A DNA stretch of 46,984 nt from Heyndrickxia coagulans DSM 1 = ATCC 7050. GTDB taxonomy: Bacteria; Bacillota; Bacilli; Bacillales; Bacillaceae_C. A model generated the notes under the pieces. That model was not told the DNA's origin. It searched no databases and saw nothing but the letters and a program-made list of their open reading frames with translations. The position numbers and the translations under genes are program-made. Location of the stretch: contig NZ_ALAS01000031.1 of the NCBI RefSeq assembly GCF_000290615.1, forward strand, positions 1 to 46,984, in the 5' to 3' direction. Below, piece by piece: positions 8,549 through 17,556 of this stretch (its first letter is position 1; each line of letters begins with the position of its first letter).

Positions 8549-9112
8549 TTAAATGCGTTCGATTCGTGTTTTTTCTTTTGCAATCAGTTTGATTAAAACC
8601 GGCCCTAAAATTAAATAAAAGAAGAAGTTTCCCGCGGCATGGTAGCTGTCAAACAACAGCCCGCCGAGGTAGTATGTCCAAAACGCAAACGGCCCGCCGA
8701 CAAATAAATAATTTAATGAAACCATAAAGCCGAACAGGAAGCCGGTAAAAGCTGCATACAGACATAACACGAGATGCGGGACTTTTTTGTATAACTCTTT
8801 CTTGCCGAGCAGGCCGGAAAGCACCGCGATAGTACCCCACGCAAGAAATTGCATGATCGCAAACAGCCCCATGCCGAGAAACATGTCGGAACCGAAGACC
8901 GTCAAAAAGGCAAGCGCCAAACCGAAGCGGATGCCGAAAACAAAAGAACTGCAAATGATGATCACAGTGCACGGCTGGACATTCGGGACCGATGCCATCA
9001 AAATCCGCCCGGCGACGCTCAGGGCCGCCAGCATGGCAAGAAGCGCCATTCTCCTTGTCAGCCGTGAAGCGGTTTTCGCTGACTTCCTTTTTTCAAGCGG
9101 CTGATTCCCCAT
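8549..9112 (-). CDS. ECF transporter S component, probably cobalamin
   Basis: A 187-aa integral membrane protein with about five to six hydrophobic segments and an Arg/Lys-rich cytoplasmic N-terminus (KRKSAKTASRLTRRMALLAM). This is the form of substrate-binding S components of energy-coupling factor transporters, which share the EcfAA'T motor encoded elsewhere. Position as last gene of a cobalamin-riboswitch operon suggests vitamin B12 or a corrinoid precursor as substrate, similar in role to CbrT; this is inference. The ATG at 9112 is chosen because AGGAG lies 9 bases before it. The ATG three codons upstream abuts the same site. A 12-base gap separates it from the DUF4430 gene. Confidence 0.8.
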   Translation of the reverse strand: MGNQPLEKRKSAKTASRLTRRMALLAMLAALSVAGRILMASVPNVQPCTVIIICSSFVFGIRFGLALAFLTVFGSDMFLGMGLFAIMQFLAWGTIAVLSGLLGKKELYKKVPHLVLCLYAAFTGFLFGFMVSLNYLFVGGPFAFWTYYLGGLLFDSYHAAGNFFFYLILGPVLIKLIAKEKTRIERI

Positions 9113-9124
9113 TTTATGCATCTC

Positions 9125-9880
9125 CTATTTAGAATAGAACCAGACAACCTGATCGCCGGTTTTTAGTTTATACGACCCTGCGGAAACGTTTGGCTCTTTT
9201 CCGTTTACTTTATATTTCCAGCCGCTCATGCCGCCTTGATCCCCTTCATACTGGCCATTAATGCCCTTTACATAGACGGTTGCACCGGACCCGGAATAAT
9301 CGAGGCTTACGCCTTCAGAAGCGGCGGCTTTTTTTAAAGCGGAAAATGCAGTGTCTCCGCTTTTATAACTGTATTTGCCGCTGAAAACCGGCCCTTTGTA
9401 GCCCTTTACGGTTAAAGAAACCGTTTCGGCTTTTGCTTTAGATGGCGCTGCGGTGTTGCCGGAAGCGTGGCTGCTGCCGGACCCGGACGAAGAAGCTCCG
9501 GTTGTCGTTTTCGTTGATGTGCTGGATGTGACCGCCGTTTTGGTATTTGTGGCAGGTGCTTTATCCGTCTTGCTGTCTGCAGAAGCCTTTTCTTCAGCAT
9601 TTTTGGAGTGGGCAGCTGAATCCGCCGCATTGCTTTCGGATCCGCCCGTATTGCTTTTTTCATCCGTTTTGTTGCTGCCGGCGGCGTCCGTTTTCTTTCT
9701 GGTTGTACTGTCTTTTGCTGCCGTATCCTTTTCCTTCGCTGAAGTGTTTGCAACTTGTGTTGTTTCAGAATAAGTTTTAACGGTTTTCGATTCAAAATGG
9801 AAACCGTCGATAAAAAACCAGGCGCCGAATGCAATCAATAAAACGGCAATACTATCAATAATGATACTTTTATATTTCAT
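9125..9880 (-). CDS. Membrane-anchored DUF4430 protein (transcobalamin-like C-terminal fold)
   Basis: A 251-aa surface protein. Residues about 5-26 form a single hydrophobic N-terminal anchor. Residues about 30-150 are a low-complexity Ser/Thr/Ala/Lys-rich stalk. Residues about 153-251 are a DUF4430 domain, recognised by GGMSGWKYKVNGKEPNVSAG and the closing GDQVVWFYSK. DUF4430 resembles the C-terminal beta domain that caps the vitamin in intrinsic factor and transcobalamin. Here it is on a polypeptide separate from the alpha-toroid domain encoded next door. It starts 6 bases after the preceding gene's stop, with GAGCAGGA before the ATG. The stalk implies display beyond the membrane or cell wall. 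B12 binding is inferred from operon regulation and domain pairing. Confidence 0.78.
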   Translation of the reverse strand: MKYKSIIIDSIAVLLIAFGAWFFIDGFHFESKTVKTYSETTQVANTSAKEKDTAAKDSTTRKKTDAAGSNKTDEKSNTGGSESNAADSAAHSKNAEEKASADSKTDKAPATNTKTAVTSSTSTKTTTGASSSGSGSSHASGNTAAPSKAKAETVSLTVKGYKGPVFSGKYSYKSGDTAFSALKKAAASEGVSLDYSGSGATVYVKGINGQYEGDQGGMSGWKYKVNGKEPNVSAGSYKLKTGDQVVWFYSK

Positions 9881-9886
9881 TCCTGC

Positions 9887-11302
9887 TCATACCCCCAGAA
9901 ATTTTTTACGGATGATTAGCAGGATGACGCCTGCACCCGCAGAAAGGGAACCGACCCAGCCGTGCACAGGAGAAACACCCGTTGTTTTGGTAATGACGAC
10001 TTTTTTCGGCTCTTGCTGCGCATCTTCTGCAGGGGGTGCCTGGGCAGCTGCAGTTGCAGGTTTGTCCTCTTTTTTTGCATTTGAAGCTGTTTTTGTTTTT
10101 GCCGGCGTTTGTTTTTTGGCTGCGGCCGGTTTTTCCACCGTATTGGTTTTTGTAGTGGTGTTGTTATGCGTAATCGTATGGTCTTTCGTATTCGTAATGG
10201 TGTTCGTTTTGGTTACGACTTCTTTCGTATGCTTTTCAACCACTTTTGTAGCGGCTGCAGCCGGGCTCTGGCCGCTGCTGCTGTCCGCCCCGTTACCATT
10301 TGAAGAAGTGTCGCTGCCAGAATCCTTGTCCCCGGCATCCGAATCAGTTGCGCCCGTACTGCCGGCATCGGATTTGCTAATATTCCTGAAGTTATACAGG
10401 GTATCTCCTTTTAGAAAAAGGTCATAGGCGACAAGGGCCTGGAAAACCTGTTCTGTTGAAAAGCTGTCTGAAGATTCGCTTGTCGTTTGCCATTTGTATC
10501 CGCCGTTTTTGGAATCTTTATATGTGCTGAGCGCAGAAACGGGATTCGTGCCCTTTTTAACAAAATCACCGGTTGACGGGTTAACGCCGACAGAGACAAG
10601 ACCAATGATGGCCTGGGCGGTTGTGCACGAATTAATGCCGTAGTTGTCAAAGCTGGCGTTTTCTTTTTCTGCCGCCTTCAAGTATTTGATGCCGTCCCGG
10701 ATTGCCTGGTTCACATCTTTATCATGTTTATCCTGATAAGTGCCAAGCGCGGTCAGTACCATGCCGGTTGAGTCAACATCGGAATCTGTTCCGGACAAAC
10801 TCCAGTTCCAGCCTCCGTCCGGAAGTTCCGCGTCAACCAGTTTTGCTGCAATTTTAGCAGGTGTATTTGGTGCATCACTCGGAATCTCATAATCATCCGT
10901 ATTCAAAGCGATTAAATCATAGGCATATCCGGTTACCGAGCTCTCTGACGCCGTATCGTATACGCGTTGGATCAAGTTCTTCCTTTGAAAGTTTTCCGGG
11001 TCCTCTCCAATTGCTTTTAAAACAACGATGGTCTTAGCAAGCTCCGTACCGTCAATCTTTTTGTCATTCACCCGGTCTGTTAAAACTTTCCGGTACTGCT
11101 TTATCTCGTTGGCTGTTAGCAAATTCTCCTTTGCCAGTGCGGCTACTGCAAAATCAGAGTTTAAAGCGGAAGATTTAAAATATGATGCCGTATCCTTTAT
11201 ATCTTTGCTGACAGACACTGCTGCAAAGCTTTCGGACGGGAAAGATAACACGAAAATAAGAACAATCCCCCAGAGAATCCCGAACCATTTTTTCCTCACC
11301 AT
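9887..11302 (-). CDS. Secreted alpha/alpha-toroid (terpene-cyclase-like repeat) surface protein
   Basis: A 471-aa exported protein. Residues 1-26 are a signal peptide (positive KK, hydrophobic core, SFA-A cleavage). Residues about 30-300 carry prenyltransferase/squalene-oxidase type repeats, with signatures LPDGGWNWSLSG and NSCTTAQAIIGLVSVG and GGYKWQTTSESSDSFSTEQV, the six-hairpin toroid also used by the N-terminal domain of intrinsic factor. Residues about 310-440 are a Ser/Thr/Ala/Lys stalk. The end (GSLSAGAGVILLIIRKKFLG) is a hydrophobic segment with a basic tail, like a cell-wall or membrane anchor but without an LPXTG motif. The frame is open upstream to 11479, but that part is the riboswitch; ATG 11302 has AAAGGAG at a good distance and starts the signal peptide. 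First gene of the B12-regulated operon. Confidence 0.8.
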   Translation of the reverse strand: MVRKKWFGILWGIVLIFVLSFPSESFAAVSVSKDIKDTASYFKSSALNSDFAVAALAKENLLTANEIKQYRKVLTDRVNDKKIDGTELAKTIVVLKAIGEDPENFQRKNLIQRVYDTASESSVTGYAYDLIALNTDDYEIPSDAPNTPAKIAAKLVDAELPDGGWNWSLSGTDSDVDSTGMVLTALGTYQDKHDKDVNQAIRDGIKYLKAAEKENASFDNYGINSCTTAQAIIGLVSVGVNPSTGDFVKKGTNPVSALSTYKDSKNGGYKWQTTSESSDSFSTEQVFQALVAYDLFLKGDTLYNFRNISKSDAGSTGATDSDAGDKDSGSDTSSNGNGADSSSGQSPAAAATKVVEKHTKEVVTKTNTITNTKDHTITHNNTTTKTNTVEKPAAAKKQTPAKTKTASNAKKEDKPATAAAQAPPAEDAQQEPKKVVITKTTGVSPVHGWVGSLSAGAGVILLIIRKKFLGV

Positions 11303-11335
11303 TACCGCTCTCCTTTCCATAAAAAAAACCCTGTA

Positions 11336-11505
11336 CAAAAAGAGGTATACAAGGGCAAAAATTTTTCGCCTATACCTCGTAGGCTTCAAATAAACCGGCA
11401 GCTTGGGAGAAAGATCTGACTTAGGAAAATTTTTTCCATCACAGTGGCGGGACCGTACAGGAATTTCACCTGTTTCCATCGCCCAGGCCCGTATTTAGAT
11501 GTCAG
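11336..11505 (-). promoter_or_regulatory. Cobalamin riboswitch with terminator
   Basis: On the minus strand the leader contains the conserved cobalamin-aptamer core: GGTGAAATTCCTGTACGG, then TCCCGCCACTGTGATGG, and a B12-box-like AAGTCAGA, in the right order. The aptamer spans about 11385-11505. Downstream, GAGGTATA (minus strand; 11371-11378) pairs with TATACCTC (11342-11349), followed by TTTTTG: a terminator expression platform. Cobalamin binding should therefore stop transcription before the toroid gene at 11302. The recognition is from motif order and spacing; the exact end of the aptamer is approximate. Confidence 0.9.
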
Positions 11506-11511
11506 TTACTA

Positions 11512-11540
11512 ATTATAGAACAACCCCTGCCTGTTGGAAA
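11512..11540 (-). promoter_or_regulatory. Promoter of the cobalamin-uptake operon
   Basis: On the minus strand TTTCCA (11535-11540), 17 bases, TATAAT (11512-11517), just upstream of the riboswitch. It is back to back with the htpG promoter. Confidence 0.6.
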
Positions 11541-11563
11541 GGACAATTTCTGCCACTGTTTCA

Positions 11564-11592
11564 TTGACAAACAAGCGGTGCTGTGCTAAAAA
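11564..11592 (+). promoter_or_regulatory. Sigma-A promoter of htpG
   Basis: TTGACA (11564-11569), 17-base spacer, TAAAAA (11587-11592). The CIRCE operator begins 9 bases after the -10 and would cover the transcription start. Confidence 0.65.
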
Positions 11593-11600
11593 ATAAGATG

Positions 11601-11627
11601 TTAGCACTCTTGCGTTCGGAGTGCTAA
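11601..11627 (+). promoter_or_regulatory. CIRCE element (HrcA operator)
   Basis: TTAGCACTC (11601-11609), nine bases, GAGTGCTAA (11619-11627): a perfect match to the CIRCE inverted repeat bound by the heat-shock repressor HrcA. It lies 42 bases before the htpG start codon. Confidence 0.95.
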
Positions 11628-11669
11628 AGGGGCATTGCCATCATTTATACATATAAAGGAGAGATCGAA

Positions 11670-13547
11670 GTGGCGGTAAAGGAATTTAAAGCAGAATCCA
11701 AACGGCTTCTCGACATGATGATCCACTCGATTTACACGCAAAAAGAAATTTTCTTGCGCGAGCTGATATCCAACGCCAGCGACGCAATCGATAAAATTTA
11801 TTACAAAGCTTTGACAGATGAAAATTTAACATTTGATAAAGACAGCTACTACATTAAAATTACCCCGGACAAAGAAAACAGGACACTGACGGTTTCCGAT
11901 ACCGGGATCGGCATGACAGAGAAGGAACTGGAAGAAAATCTCGGCACCATTGCGCAAAGCGGTTCACTTGCGTTTAAAAATGACAATGAAATGAAAGACG
12001 GATATGACCTCATCGGCCAGTTCGGCGTCGGTTTCTACTCGGCATTCATGGTGGCAGATGAAATTACCGTCATTTCCAAGGCTGCAGGGAGCGATCAGGC
12101 TTATAAATGGCAGTCGAAAGGCGCGGAAGGCTATTCAATTGAACCGTGCGAAAAAGACGGCAACGGCACGGATATTATATTGAAGCTGAAAGAAAACACA
12201 GAGGATGAAGACTACGATCAGTACCTGGAAGAGTACCGGCTGCGGGCCATCGTGAAAAAATATTCTGATTTTATCCGCTACCCGATTAAAATGGAAGTAA
12301 CGGAAAGGCGCCTGAAAGAAGGCAGCGAAGATGAGTACGAAGAGGTCAAAGAAGAACAAACGCTCAACAGCATGATCCCGATCTGGCGCAAAAACAAAAA
12401 CGAACTGACAGACGAAGATTATGAGCAATTTTATATGGAAAAGCATTACGGCTTTGACAAACCGGTTAAGCATATCCACATCAAAGTCGACGGCACTGTG
12501 CGTTACAATGCGATTCTTTACATTCCGGAAAAAATTCCGTTCGATTATTATACGCCGGAATATGAAAAAGGGTTGGAACTGTATGCGAATGGCGTCCTGA
12601 TTATGGAAAAATGCCCGGATCTTTTACCGGATTACTTCAGCTTTGTCAAAGGGATGGTCGATTCCGAAGATTTGTCTCTGAACATTTCGCGGGAAATGCT
12701 CCAGCACGACCGTCAGCTGAAGCTGATTGCGAAAAATATCAAAAGCAAAATCAAACGCGAACTGGCAAACCTTTTGAAAGAGAACCGCGAGCAGTACGAA
12801 GCGTTTTTCAAATCATTCGGCCGCCAGCTGAAATTCGGTGTGTACAATGAATTTGGCGCGCACAAAGAAGATTTGCAGGATCTCCTGATGTTTTATTCTT
12901 CAAAAGAGAAAAAGCTTGTTACGCTTGATGAATACGTAAGTCGCATGCCGGAAGACCAAAAATACATTTATTACGCAACCGGCGAGTCGATCGACCGGAT
13001 TGAAAAATTGCCGCAGACGGAACTTGTGCTTGATAAAGGATACGAAATCCTTTATTTTACGGAAGATATTGATGAATTTGCGATTAAGATGCTCATGAAT
13101 TATAAGGAAAAAGAATTCAGGTCCGTGTCAAGCGGCGACCTCGGCTTTGAAACGGAAGACACAAAAGAAACCGATGCCGAGGAAAAAGAAAACAAAGATC
13201 TCTTTGCATTTATGAAAGAGGCACTGGACGGAAAAGTGAAAGATGTCCGCGCCTCGCACCGCTTAAAATCGCATCCGGTCTGCTTCACCACAGACGGCGA
13301 AGTGTCAATTGAAATGGAAAAAGTGCTGAGCGCCATGCCGAACGGGCAAAATGTGAAAGCCGATAAAGTGCTCGAAATTAACATCCATCATGATGTATTT
13401 AACGCATTAAAAGAGGCGTTCGCCCATGACAAGGACAAATGCAAGCTTTATACAAACCTGTTGTATAACCAGGCGCGGCTGATTGAAGGGCTCGAGATTG
13501 AAGACCCGGTTGCATTTTCAAATGATATTTGCAAAATGATGGCATAA
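11670..13547 (+). CDS. htpG: Molecular chaperone HtpG (Hsp90)
   Basis: A 625-aa cytosolic Hsp90 ATPase chaperone, the usual bacterial length. The GHKL ATP-binding domain is visible: [10 protein letters not shown] (31-40), DTGIGM (about 79-84) and [12 protein letters not shown] (about 116-127). The middle domain has the conserved [14 protein letters not shown] (about 331-344), with the Arg needed for ATP hydrolysis. The C-terminal dimerisation region follows an acidic, variable linker ([16 protein letters not shown]). The start is GTG at 11670, with AAAGGAG 6 bases upstream. A CIRCE element and promoter indicate HrcA heat-shock control. Monocistronic, with a terminator after 13700. Confidence 0.97.
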   Translation: MAVKEFKAESKRLLDMMIHSIYTQKEIFLRELISNASDAIDKIYYKALTDENLTFDKDSYYIKITPDKENRTLTVSDTGIGMTEKELEENLGTIAQSGSLAFKNDNEMKDGYDLIGQFGVGFYSAFMVADEITVISKAAGSDQAYKWQSKGAEGYSIEPCEKDGNGTDIILKLKENTEDEDYDQYLEEYRLRAIVKKYSDFIRYPIKMEVTERRLKEGSEDEYEEVKEEQTLNSMIPIWRKNKNELTDEDYEQFYMEKHYGFDKPVKHIHIKVDGTVRYNAILYIPEKIPFDYYTPEYEKGLELYANGVLIMEKCPDLLPDYFSFVKGMVDSEDLSLNISREMLQHDRQLKLIAKNIKSKIKRELANLLKENREQYEAFFKSFGRQLKFGVYNEFGAHKEDLQDLLMFYSSKEKKLVTLDEYVSRMPEDQKYIYYATGESIDRIEKLPQTELVLDKGYEILYFTEDIDEFAIKMLMNYKEKEFRSVSSGDLGFETEDTKETDAEEKENKDLFAFMKEALDGKVKDVRASHRLKSHPVCFTTDGEVSIEMEKVLSAMPNGQNVKADKVLEINIHHDVFNALKEAFAHDKDKCKLYTNLLYNQARLIEGLEIEDPVAFSNDICKMMA

Positions 13548-13708
13548 GGAAGGCCCGCATATTGCAAAAAAGCCACGGGACATCCAGCAAATCTACGGCC
13601 CCCGCGACGGCCGGCATAGTTGCTGTGCCCGTGCCAGTGAGCACCGGGACATTTGCAAACCGTATGGCTGGAACATTTCATGAATAGCAGTAGTTTATAT
13701 GACGAAGA

Positions 13709-13741
13709 AGGCTCCATCTGAAAGCAAGATGGGGTCTTTTT
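13709..13741 (+). terminator. Terminator after htpG
   Basis: AGGCTCCATCT (13709-13719) pairs, with G-U wobbles, with AGATGGGGTCT (13727-13737), followed by T-rich sequence. It lies about 160 bases after the htpG stop. The 160 bases between hold no recognisable gene. Confidence 0.65.
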
Positions 13742-13853
13742 GTATTTTTTATAAAAAAAGGGTTGCCCGAATGGGAAAGGTGATGTATATTTATAACATA
13801 TTATTTATAAATATTAACTTTGGCGCACACGAACAATACAAGGGGGCCATCCA

Positions 13854-15026
13854 ATGAAGGAACAGCTTAGACACCATTTGAGTCAAATCGAGTCCAAGCT
13901 CTGGGAAATGAGCGACTACTTATATCATCATCCCGAACTTGGCGACCAGGAATACCAGTCTATGAAATTGCTCACGGATTACCTTACGTCACACGACTTT
14001 TCGGTGGACAAAGGGATTGTCGGCAGGCCGACTGCTTTTAAAGCCGTTTATGACAGCGGAAAACCGGGACCGGTAGTTGCCTTTTTATGCGAATATGATG
14101 CGCTTCCGGGTGTCGGCCACGGCTGCGGCCACAACATGATCGGAACGATGAGCGCAGGTGCGGGCTTGCTTTTAAGCAAAATCATTGGTGAAACCGGCGG
14201 CCGCGTGGTGGTGCTTGGGACACCGGCGGAAGAAACGAACGGCGCGAAAGTTGCGATGGCGGAACAGGGCATTTTCAATGGGATCGATGCCGCGATGATT
14301 GTCCACCCGGCCGATGAGTCGTATGAAAGCGGCGAGTCGCTTGCGATGGACGCGATCCAGTTTGACTTCCGCGGGAAATCAGCCCATGCGGCATCCAATC
14401 CGGAAGACGGCATTAACGCACTCGACGCGGCGATCCAGTTGTTTAACGGCGTAAATGCGCTCCGCCAGCATGTCACTCCCGATGTCCGTATCCACGGCAT
14501 TATCAAAGAAGGCGGCATTGCCGCAAACATTGTCCCTGATAAGGCGGTAGCCCAGTTTTATGTGCGCGCCAAAGCACGCGCTGTTTTAAACGAAGTGGTT
14601 GAAAAGGTGAAAAGAATCGCACAGGGTGCGGCGATGATGACCGGTGCCGCCGTGCAAATATCCAATTACGAACTAAGCTATGACAATATGATCACCAACA
14701 AGACATTGTCGAAAATGTTCACGGAAAACCTTTTACAAACAAAAGTGAAAAAAGTCAATCCGCCAAAAACCTCATACGGATCCATTGATATGGGCAATGT
14801 CAGCCATGTCGTGCCGGCGATCCACCCGTATATCGGCCTGGATGCCCCGGGGCTTGTCGCGCATACAAAAGCATTTGCCGATATGACGATTACGGACAAT
14901 GCGCATCAGATCTTATCGAGCGGCGCGCTGGCTTTGGCCATGACCGGATTTGACCTTCTCACAAATGGGGAACTTTTGGAAAAAGTAAAAGGCGAGTTTG
15001 CAGAAACCGTTAAAAAATACCGGTAA
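13854..15026 (+). CDS. M20-family metal-dependent amidohydrolase (AbgB/HipO-like)
   Basis: A 390-aa M20D peptidase/amidohydrolase. Metal-site motifs are seen in order: LCEYDALPG (79-86), GHGCGHN (88-94), TPAEET (123-128, general base glutamate pair) and H151. The dimerisation insert follows (DFRGKSAHAASNPEDGINAL). Members hydrolyse N-acyl or p-aminobenzoyl amino acids; the closest pattern I recognise is the peptidase M20 domain-containing protein 2 / AbgB group. The exact substrate is unknown. The ATG at 13854 follows AGGGGGCC. The gene precedes an amino-acid ABC transporter in the same direction, 124 bases apart, which could mean that released amino acids or peptides are linked to that uptake system, but no shared transcript is shown. 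Confidence 0.85.
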   Translation: MKEQLRHHLSQIESKLWEMSDYLYHHPELGDQEYQSMKLLTDYLTSHDFSVDKGIVGRPTAFKAVYDSGKPGPVVAFLCEYDALPGVGHGCGHNMIGTMSAGAGLLLSKIIGETGGRVVVLGTPAEETNGAKVAMAEQGIFNGIDAAMIVHPADESYESGESLAMDAIQFDFRGKSAHAASNPEDGINALDAAIQLFNGVNALRQHVTPDVRIHGIIKEGGIAANIVPDKAVAQFYVRAKARAVLNEVVEKVKRIAQGAAMMTGAAVQISNYELSYDNMITNKTLSKMFTENLLQTKVKKVNPPKTSYGSIDMGNVSHVVPAIHPYIGLDAPGLVAHTKAFADMTITDNAHQILSSGALALAMTGFDLLTNGELLEKVKGEFAETVKKYR

Positions 15027-15150
15027 GCAGCTGAAAAATGGCGATCCTTTTTAAAATAGGGATCTTTTCGAACATTGCGCATTGTGTTAAAATACATTTT
15101 GTTGAATAAAGATACTTACCAAGAATGATATATTCATAGGGGGAAACATT

Positions 15151-15918
15151 GTGAAAAAGATCGTGTTAGGCATCGCAATTGTATTTTCAATGGTGATTGC
15201 GGCAGCTTGCGGCCAAACGAACAGCAGCAAAAGCACCGCGAAAAAAGAAAAAACGCTCGTCATGGGCACTTCAGCCGACTTTGCCCCGTTTGAAACAAGG
15301 GACACAGCAGGAAAAGTCATTGGATTTGACGCGGATCTCGCCAACTATATTGCAAAAGAACTGGGATACAAACTCGAAATTAAAGATATGAAATTTGACG
15401 GATTGATCGGGGCGCTGCAATCGCACCGTGTTGACATGGTCCTTTCCGGGATGTCCGCAACGAAAGAACGCGCCAAAAACGTCGACTTCTCCACCCCGTA
15501 CCATCATTCAGGGGAAATGTTCGTTACGTTAAAAGGTTCCCCTATCAAGACACTGAATGACTTGAAAGGCAAAACTGTCGGCGTCCAGCTCGGCACCATT
15601 CAGGAAGAGGGCGCGGACAAGCTGAAAGGGAAGTACAATTTTACGGTCAAAAAACTGGACAACTCCACAAACTTAATTGAAGAATTGCTTTCAAAACGGA
15701 TTCAAGCAGCCTATCTGGATAAATCGGTCGCAGAAGGTTATATCAAGAAGCAAAACCTGGCCGGCTTTGATGATCCGACCTCAAGTTCCCCGGGTATGGC
15801 GGTTGCCTTTCCAAAAGGCAGCAAGTTGACGGCAAAAGTCAACAAAGTGCTGGCAAAAGCGGAAAAGAACGGGAAGCTGGATGAGCTGAGAAAGAAATGG
15901 AAACTTGACAAACAGTAA
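15151..15918 (+). CDS. artP: Amino-acid ABC transporter substrate-binding lipoprotein (ArtP-like)
   Basis: A 255-aa periplasmic-type binding protein of the polar amino-acid family. The N-terminus is a lipoprotein signal with lipobox IAAAC (Cys20 would be lipidated). The SBP_bac_3 pattern is clear: MGTSADFAPFETRD, then GFDADLANYIAKELG and MVLSGMSATKERAKNVDFS. Length equals B. subtilis ArtP (YqiX), and the next two genes match ArtQ and ArtR in length, so high-affinity arginine uptake is likely; lysine, histidine or glutamine cannot be excluded. The start is GTG at 15151 with AGGGGG upstream. A hairpin follows the stop codon, which would make more binding protein than permease. Confidence 0.85.
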   Translation: MKKIVLGIAIVFSMVIAAACGQTNSSKSTAKKEKTLVMGTSADFAPFETRDTAGKVIGFDADLANYIAKELGYKLEIKDMKFDGLIGALQSHRVDMVLSGMSATKERAKNVDFSTPYHHSGEMFVTLKGSPIKTLNDLKGKTVGVQLGTIQEEGADKLKGKYNFTVKKLDNSTNLIEELLSKRIQAAYLDKSVAEGYIKKQNLAGFDDPTSSSPGMAVAFPKGSKLTAKVNKVLAKAEKNGKLDELRKKWKLDKQ

Positions 15919-15927
15919 TGCATGCAG

Positions 15928-15956
15928 GCGCCTTGCTGAGCAGGGCGCTGTTTTTT
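15928..15956 (+). terminator. Partial terminator between artP and artQ
   Basis: GCGCC (15928-15932) pairs with GGCGC (15944-15948), extended by TGCT/AGCA, followed by TG and six T. It lies within the operon, so it probably lowers downstream expression relative to the lipoprotein. Confidence 0.6.
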
Positions 15957-15983
15957 CAAAATAATCAAAGTGAGGTGTAAGGC

Positions 15984-16643
15984 ATGAATTTGGATTTCAG
16001 CCAAATTGTGCCTTATATTCCTTTTATTTTAAAAGGAATATGGGTAACTTTAAAATTTGTATTCTTTGCGATCCTTTTCGGGTTCGTGCTCGGCACGATT
16101 TTTGCCCTTTTTAAAATTTCACATATCAAAACATTAAAATGGATTGGCGATATTTATACATCGATTTTCCGGGGCACGCCGCTTATTGTGCAGCTGATGC
16201 TCATTTATTTTGCCATCCCGCAGCTGACCGGTTACGATATTCAGCAGTTTCCGTCCGCAATTCTCGCATTCGGCCTGAACTCCGCCGCTTACGTTTCGGA
16301 AATCATCCGGGCCGGGATCCAGGCGGTCGACAAAGGCCAGACCGAAGCTGCCCAGGCGCTCGGCGTACCGTATTATTTAATGATGAAAGACTTGATTTTA
16401 CCGCAGGCGATGAAAAATATTTTGCCGGCGTTGATGAATGAATTTGTTTCCCTGACAAAAGAGTCTGCCCTTGTATCGACCATCGGTTATCTCGATTTGA
16501 TGCGCCGTGCCCAGGTTGTCGGCGCGCAAACGTATCACAATTTTGAACCGCTGCTGTTTGTTGCCGCGATTTACTGGGTGCTTGTCTTTATCCTCACCAT
16601 GCTTGGCAGACAAGTGGAAAGGAAGATGAAATACAGTGATTAA
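15984..16643 (+). CDS. artQ: Amino-acid ABC transporter permease (ArtQ-like)
   Basis: A 219-aa inner-membrane permease of the HisMQ family with about five membrane helices. The EAA loop that contacts the ATPase is visible ([21 protein letters not shown], followed by [20 protein letters not shown]). Length equals B. subtilis ArtQ. It overlaps the ATPase gene by 8 bases, so translation is likely coupled. It presumably forms a homodimer with two ArtR subunits. Confidence 0.88.
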   Translation: MNLDFSQIVPYIPFILKGIWVTLKFVFFAILFGFVLGTIFALFKISHIKTLKWIGDIYTSIFRGTPLIVQLMLIYFAIPQLTGYDIQQFPSAILAFGLNSAAYVSEIIRAGIQAVDKGQTEAAQALGVPYYLMMKDLILPQAMKNILPALMNEFVSLTKESALVSTIGYLDLMRRAQVVGAQTYHNFEPLLFVAAIYWVLVFILTMLGRQVERKMKYSD

Positions 16644-17358
16644 AGTCGAACATCTCCATAAGCAGTTCGGGCATAATGAAGTTTTAAAAGATATTACAAC
16701 AGAAGTCGGAAAAGGGGAAGTCGTCGTTGTCATCGGACCGTCCGGATCCGGCAAATCGACCTTTCTGCGCTGCCTGAATTTCCTGGAGGAGCCGACAAAA
16801 GGGCGGATTTGGATTGACGGGGAAGAAATCACCGATAAAAAAACGAATGTAATGAAAGTCCGCTCGGAAATTGGAATGGTGTTCCAGCACTTTCATCTTT
16901 TTCCGCATAAAAAGGTGCTGGACAATCTGACTTACGCGCCGATGAAAGTAAAGAAGATGAACCGCCATACCGCCGAAGCAAAAGCGCGCGAATTGCTGGC
17001 AAAAGTCGGCCTGACGGAAAAAGAAGGCGCATATCCGGACAGCCTTTCCGGCGGGCAGAAGCAGCGTGTCGCGATTGCGCGCGCGCTGGCGATGGAACCG
17101 AAACTGATGCTGTTTGACGAACCGACATCCGCACTTGATCCCGAGATGGTCAAAGAAGTGCTGAACGTCATGAAAGACCTTGCCCAAACCGGCATGACGA
17201 TGGTCATCGTCACACACGAAATGGGCTTTGCCCGCGAAGTGGCCGACCGCGTCCTGTTTCTTGACGGCGGAAAAATTTTGGAAGACAGCACACCGGATGA
17301 ATTCTTTTCGCGCCCGAAAACAACCCGGGCACAGGACTTTTTGGACAAAGTATTGTAA
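16636..17358 (+). CDS. artR: Amino-acid ABC transporter ATP-binding protein (ArtR-like)
   Basis: A 240-aa ATPase of the polar amino-acid uptake class. Walker A is GPSGSGKST (34-42). The Q-loop is in [11 protein letters not shown]. The signature is [15 protein letters not shown], Walker B is [12 protein letters not shown], and the switch histidine is in VTHEMGFA. The start is GTG at 16636, inside the end of artQ. It energises import by the ArtPQ proteins encoded upstream. Confidence 0.92.
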   Translation: MIKVEHLHKQFGHNEVLKDITTEVGKGEVVVVIGPSGSGKSTFLRCLNFLEEPTKGRIWIDGEEITDKKTNVMKVRSEIGMVFQHFHLFPHKKVLDNLTYAPMKVKKMNRHTAEAKARELLAKVGLTEKEGAYPDSLSGGQKQRVAIARALAMEPKLMLFDEPTSALDPEMVKEVLNVMKDLAQTGMTMVIVTHEMGFAREVADRVLFLDGGKILEDSTPDEFFSRPKTTRAQDFLDKVL

Positions 17359-17422
17359 AAAACACAGTTGTTCACCGAAAGGAGCTGCTGGAAACGAAGG
17401 CAGCTCCCAAAAAAGCTAAGAA

Positions 17423-17455
17423 AAGACGTTGGGACACCGCCTCAACGTCTTTTTC
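17423..17455 (+). terminator. Terminator of the artPQR operon
   Basis: AAGACGTTG (17423-17431) pairs with CAACGTCTT (17443-17451), then a T-run. A separate perfect inverted repeat, GGAGCTGC/GCAGCTCC at about 17381-17407, precedes it. Confidence 0.85.
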
Positions 17456-17556
17456 CGTTCTATATGTTGTATACTGACATGCAAAATCACTTTTCCAATG
17501 GCTTCCCAAACAGCAGGGCAGCCTTTTTCTTTTTTCACAGTTGCCTGCCGTTCCAG

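Noticed and set aside
9453-10427. Plus-strand hydrophobic open frames
   Set aside because: They are antisense to the Ser/Thr/Ala-rich stalks of the two surface proteins; the reverse complement of such sequence reads as hydrophobic residues.
11303-11479. An N-terminal extension of the toroid protein in the open frame
   Set aside because: This stretch is the cobalamin riboswitch and its terminator. The ATG at 11302 has the ribosome binding site and begins a signal peptide.
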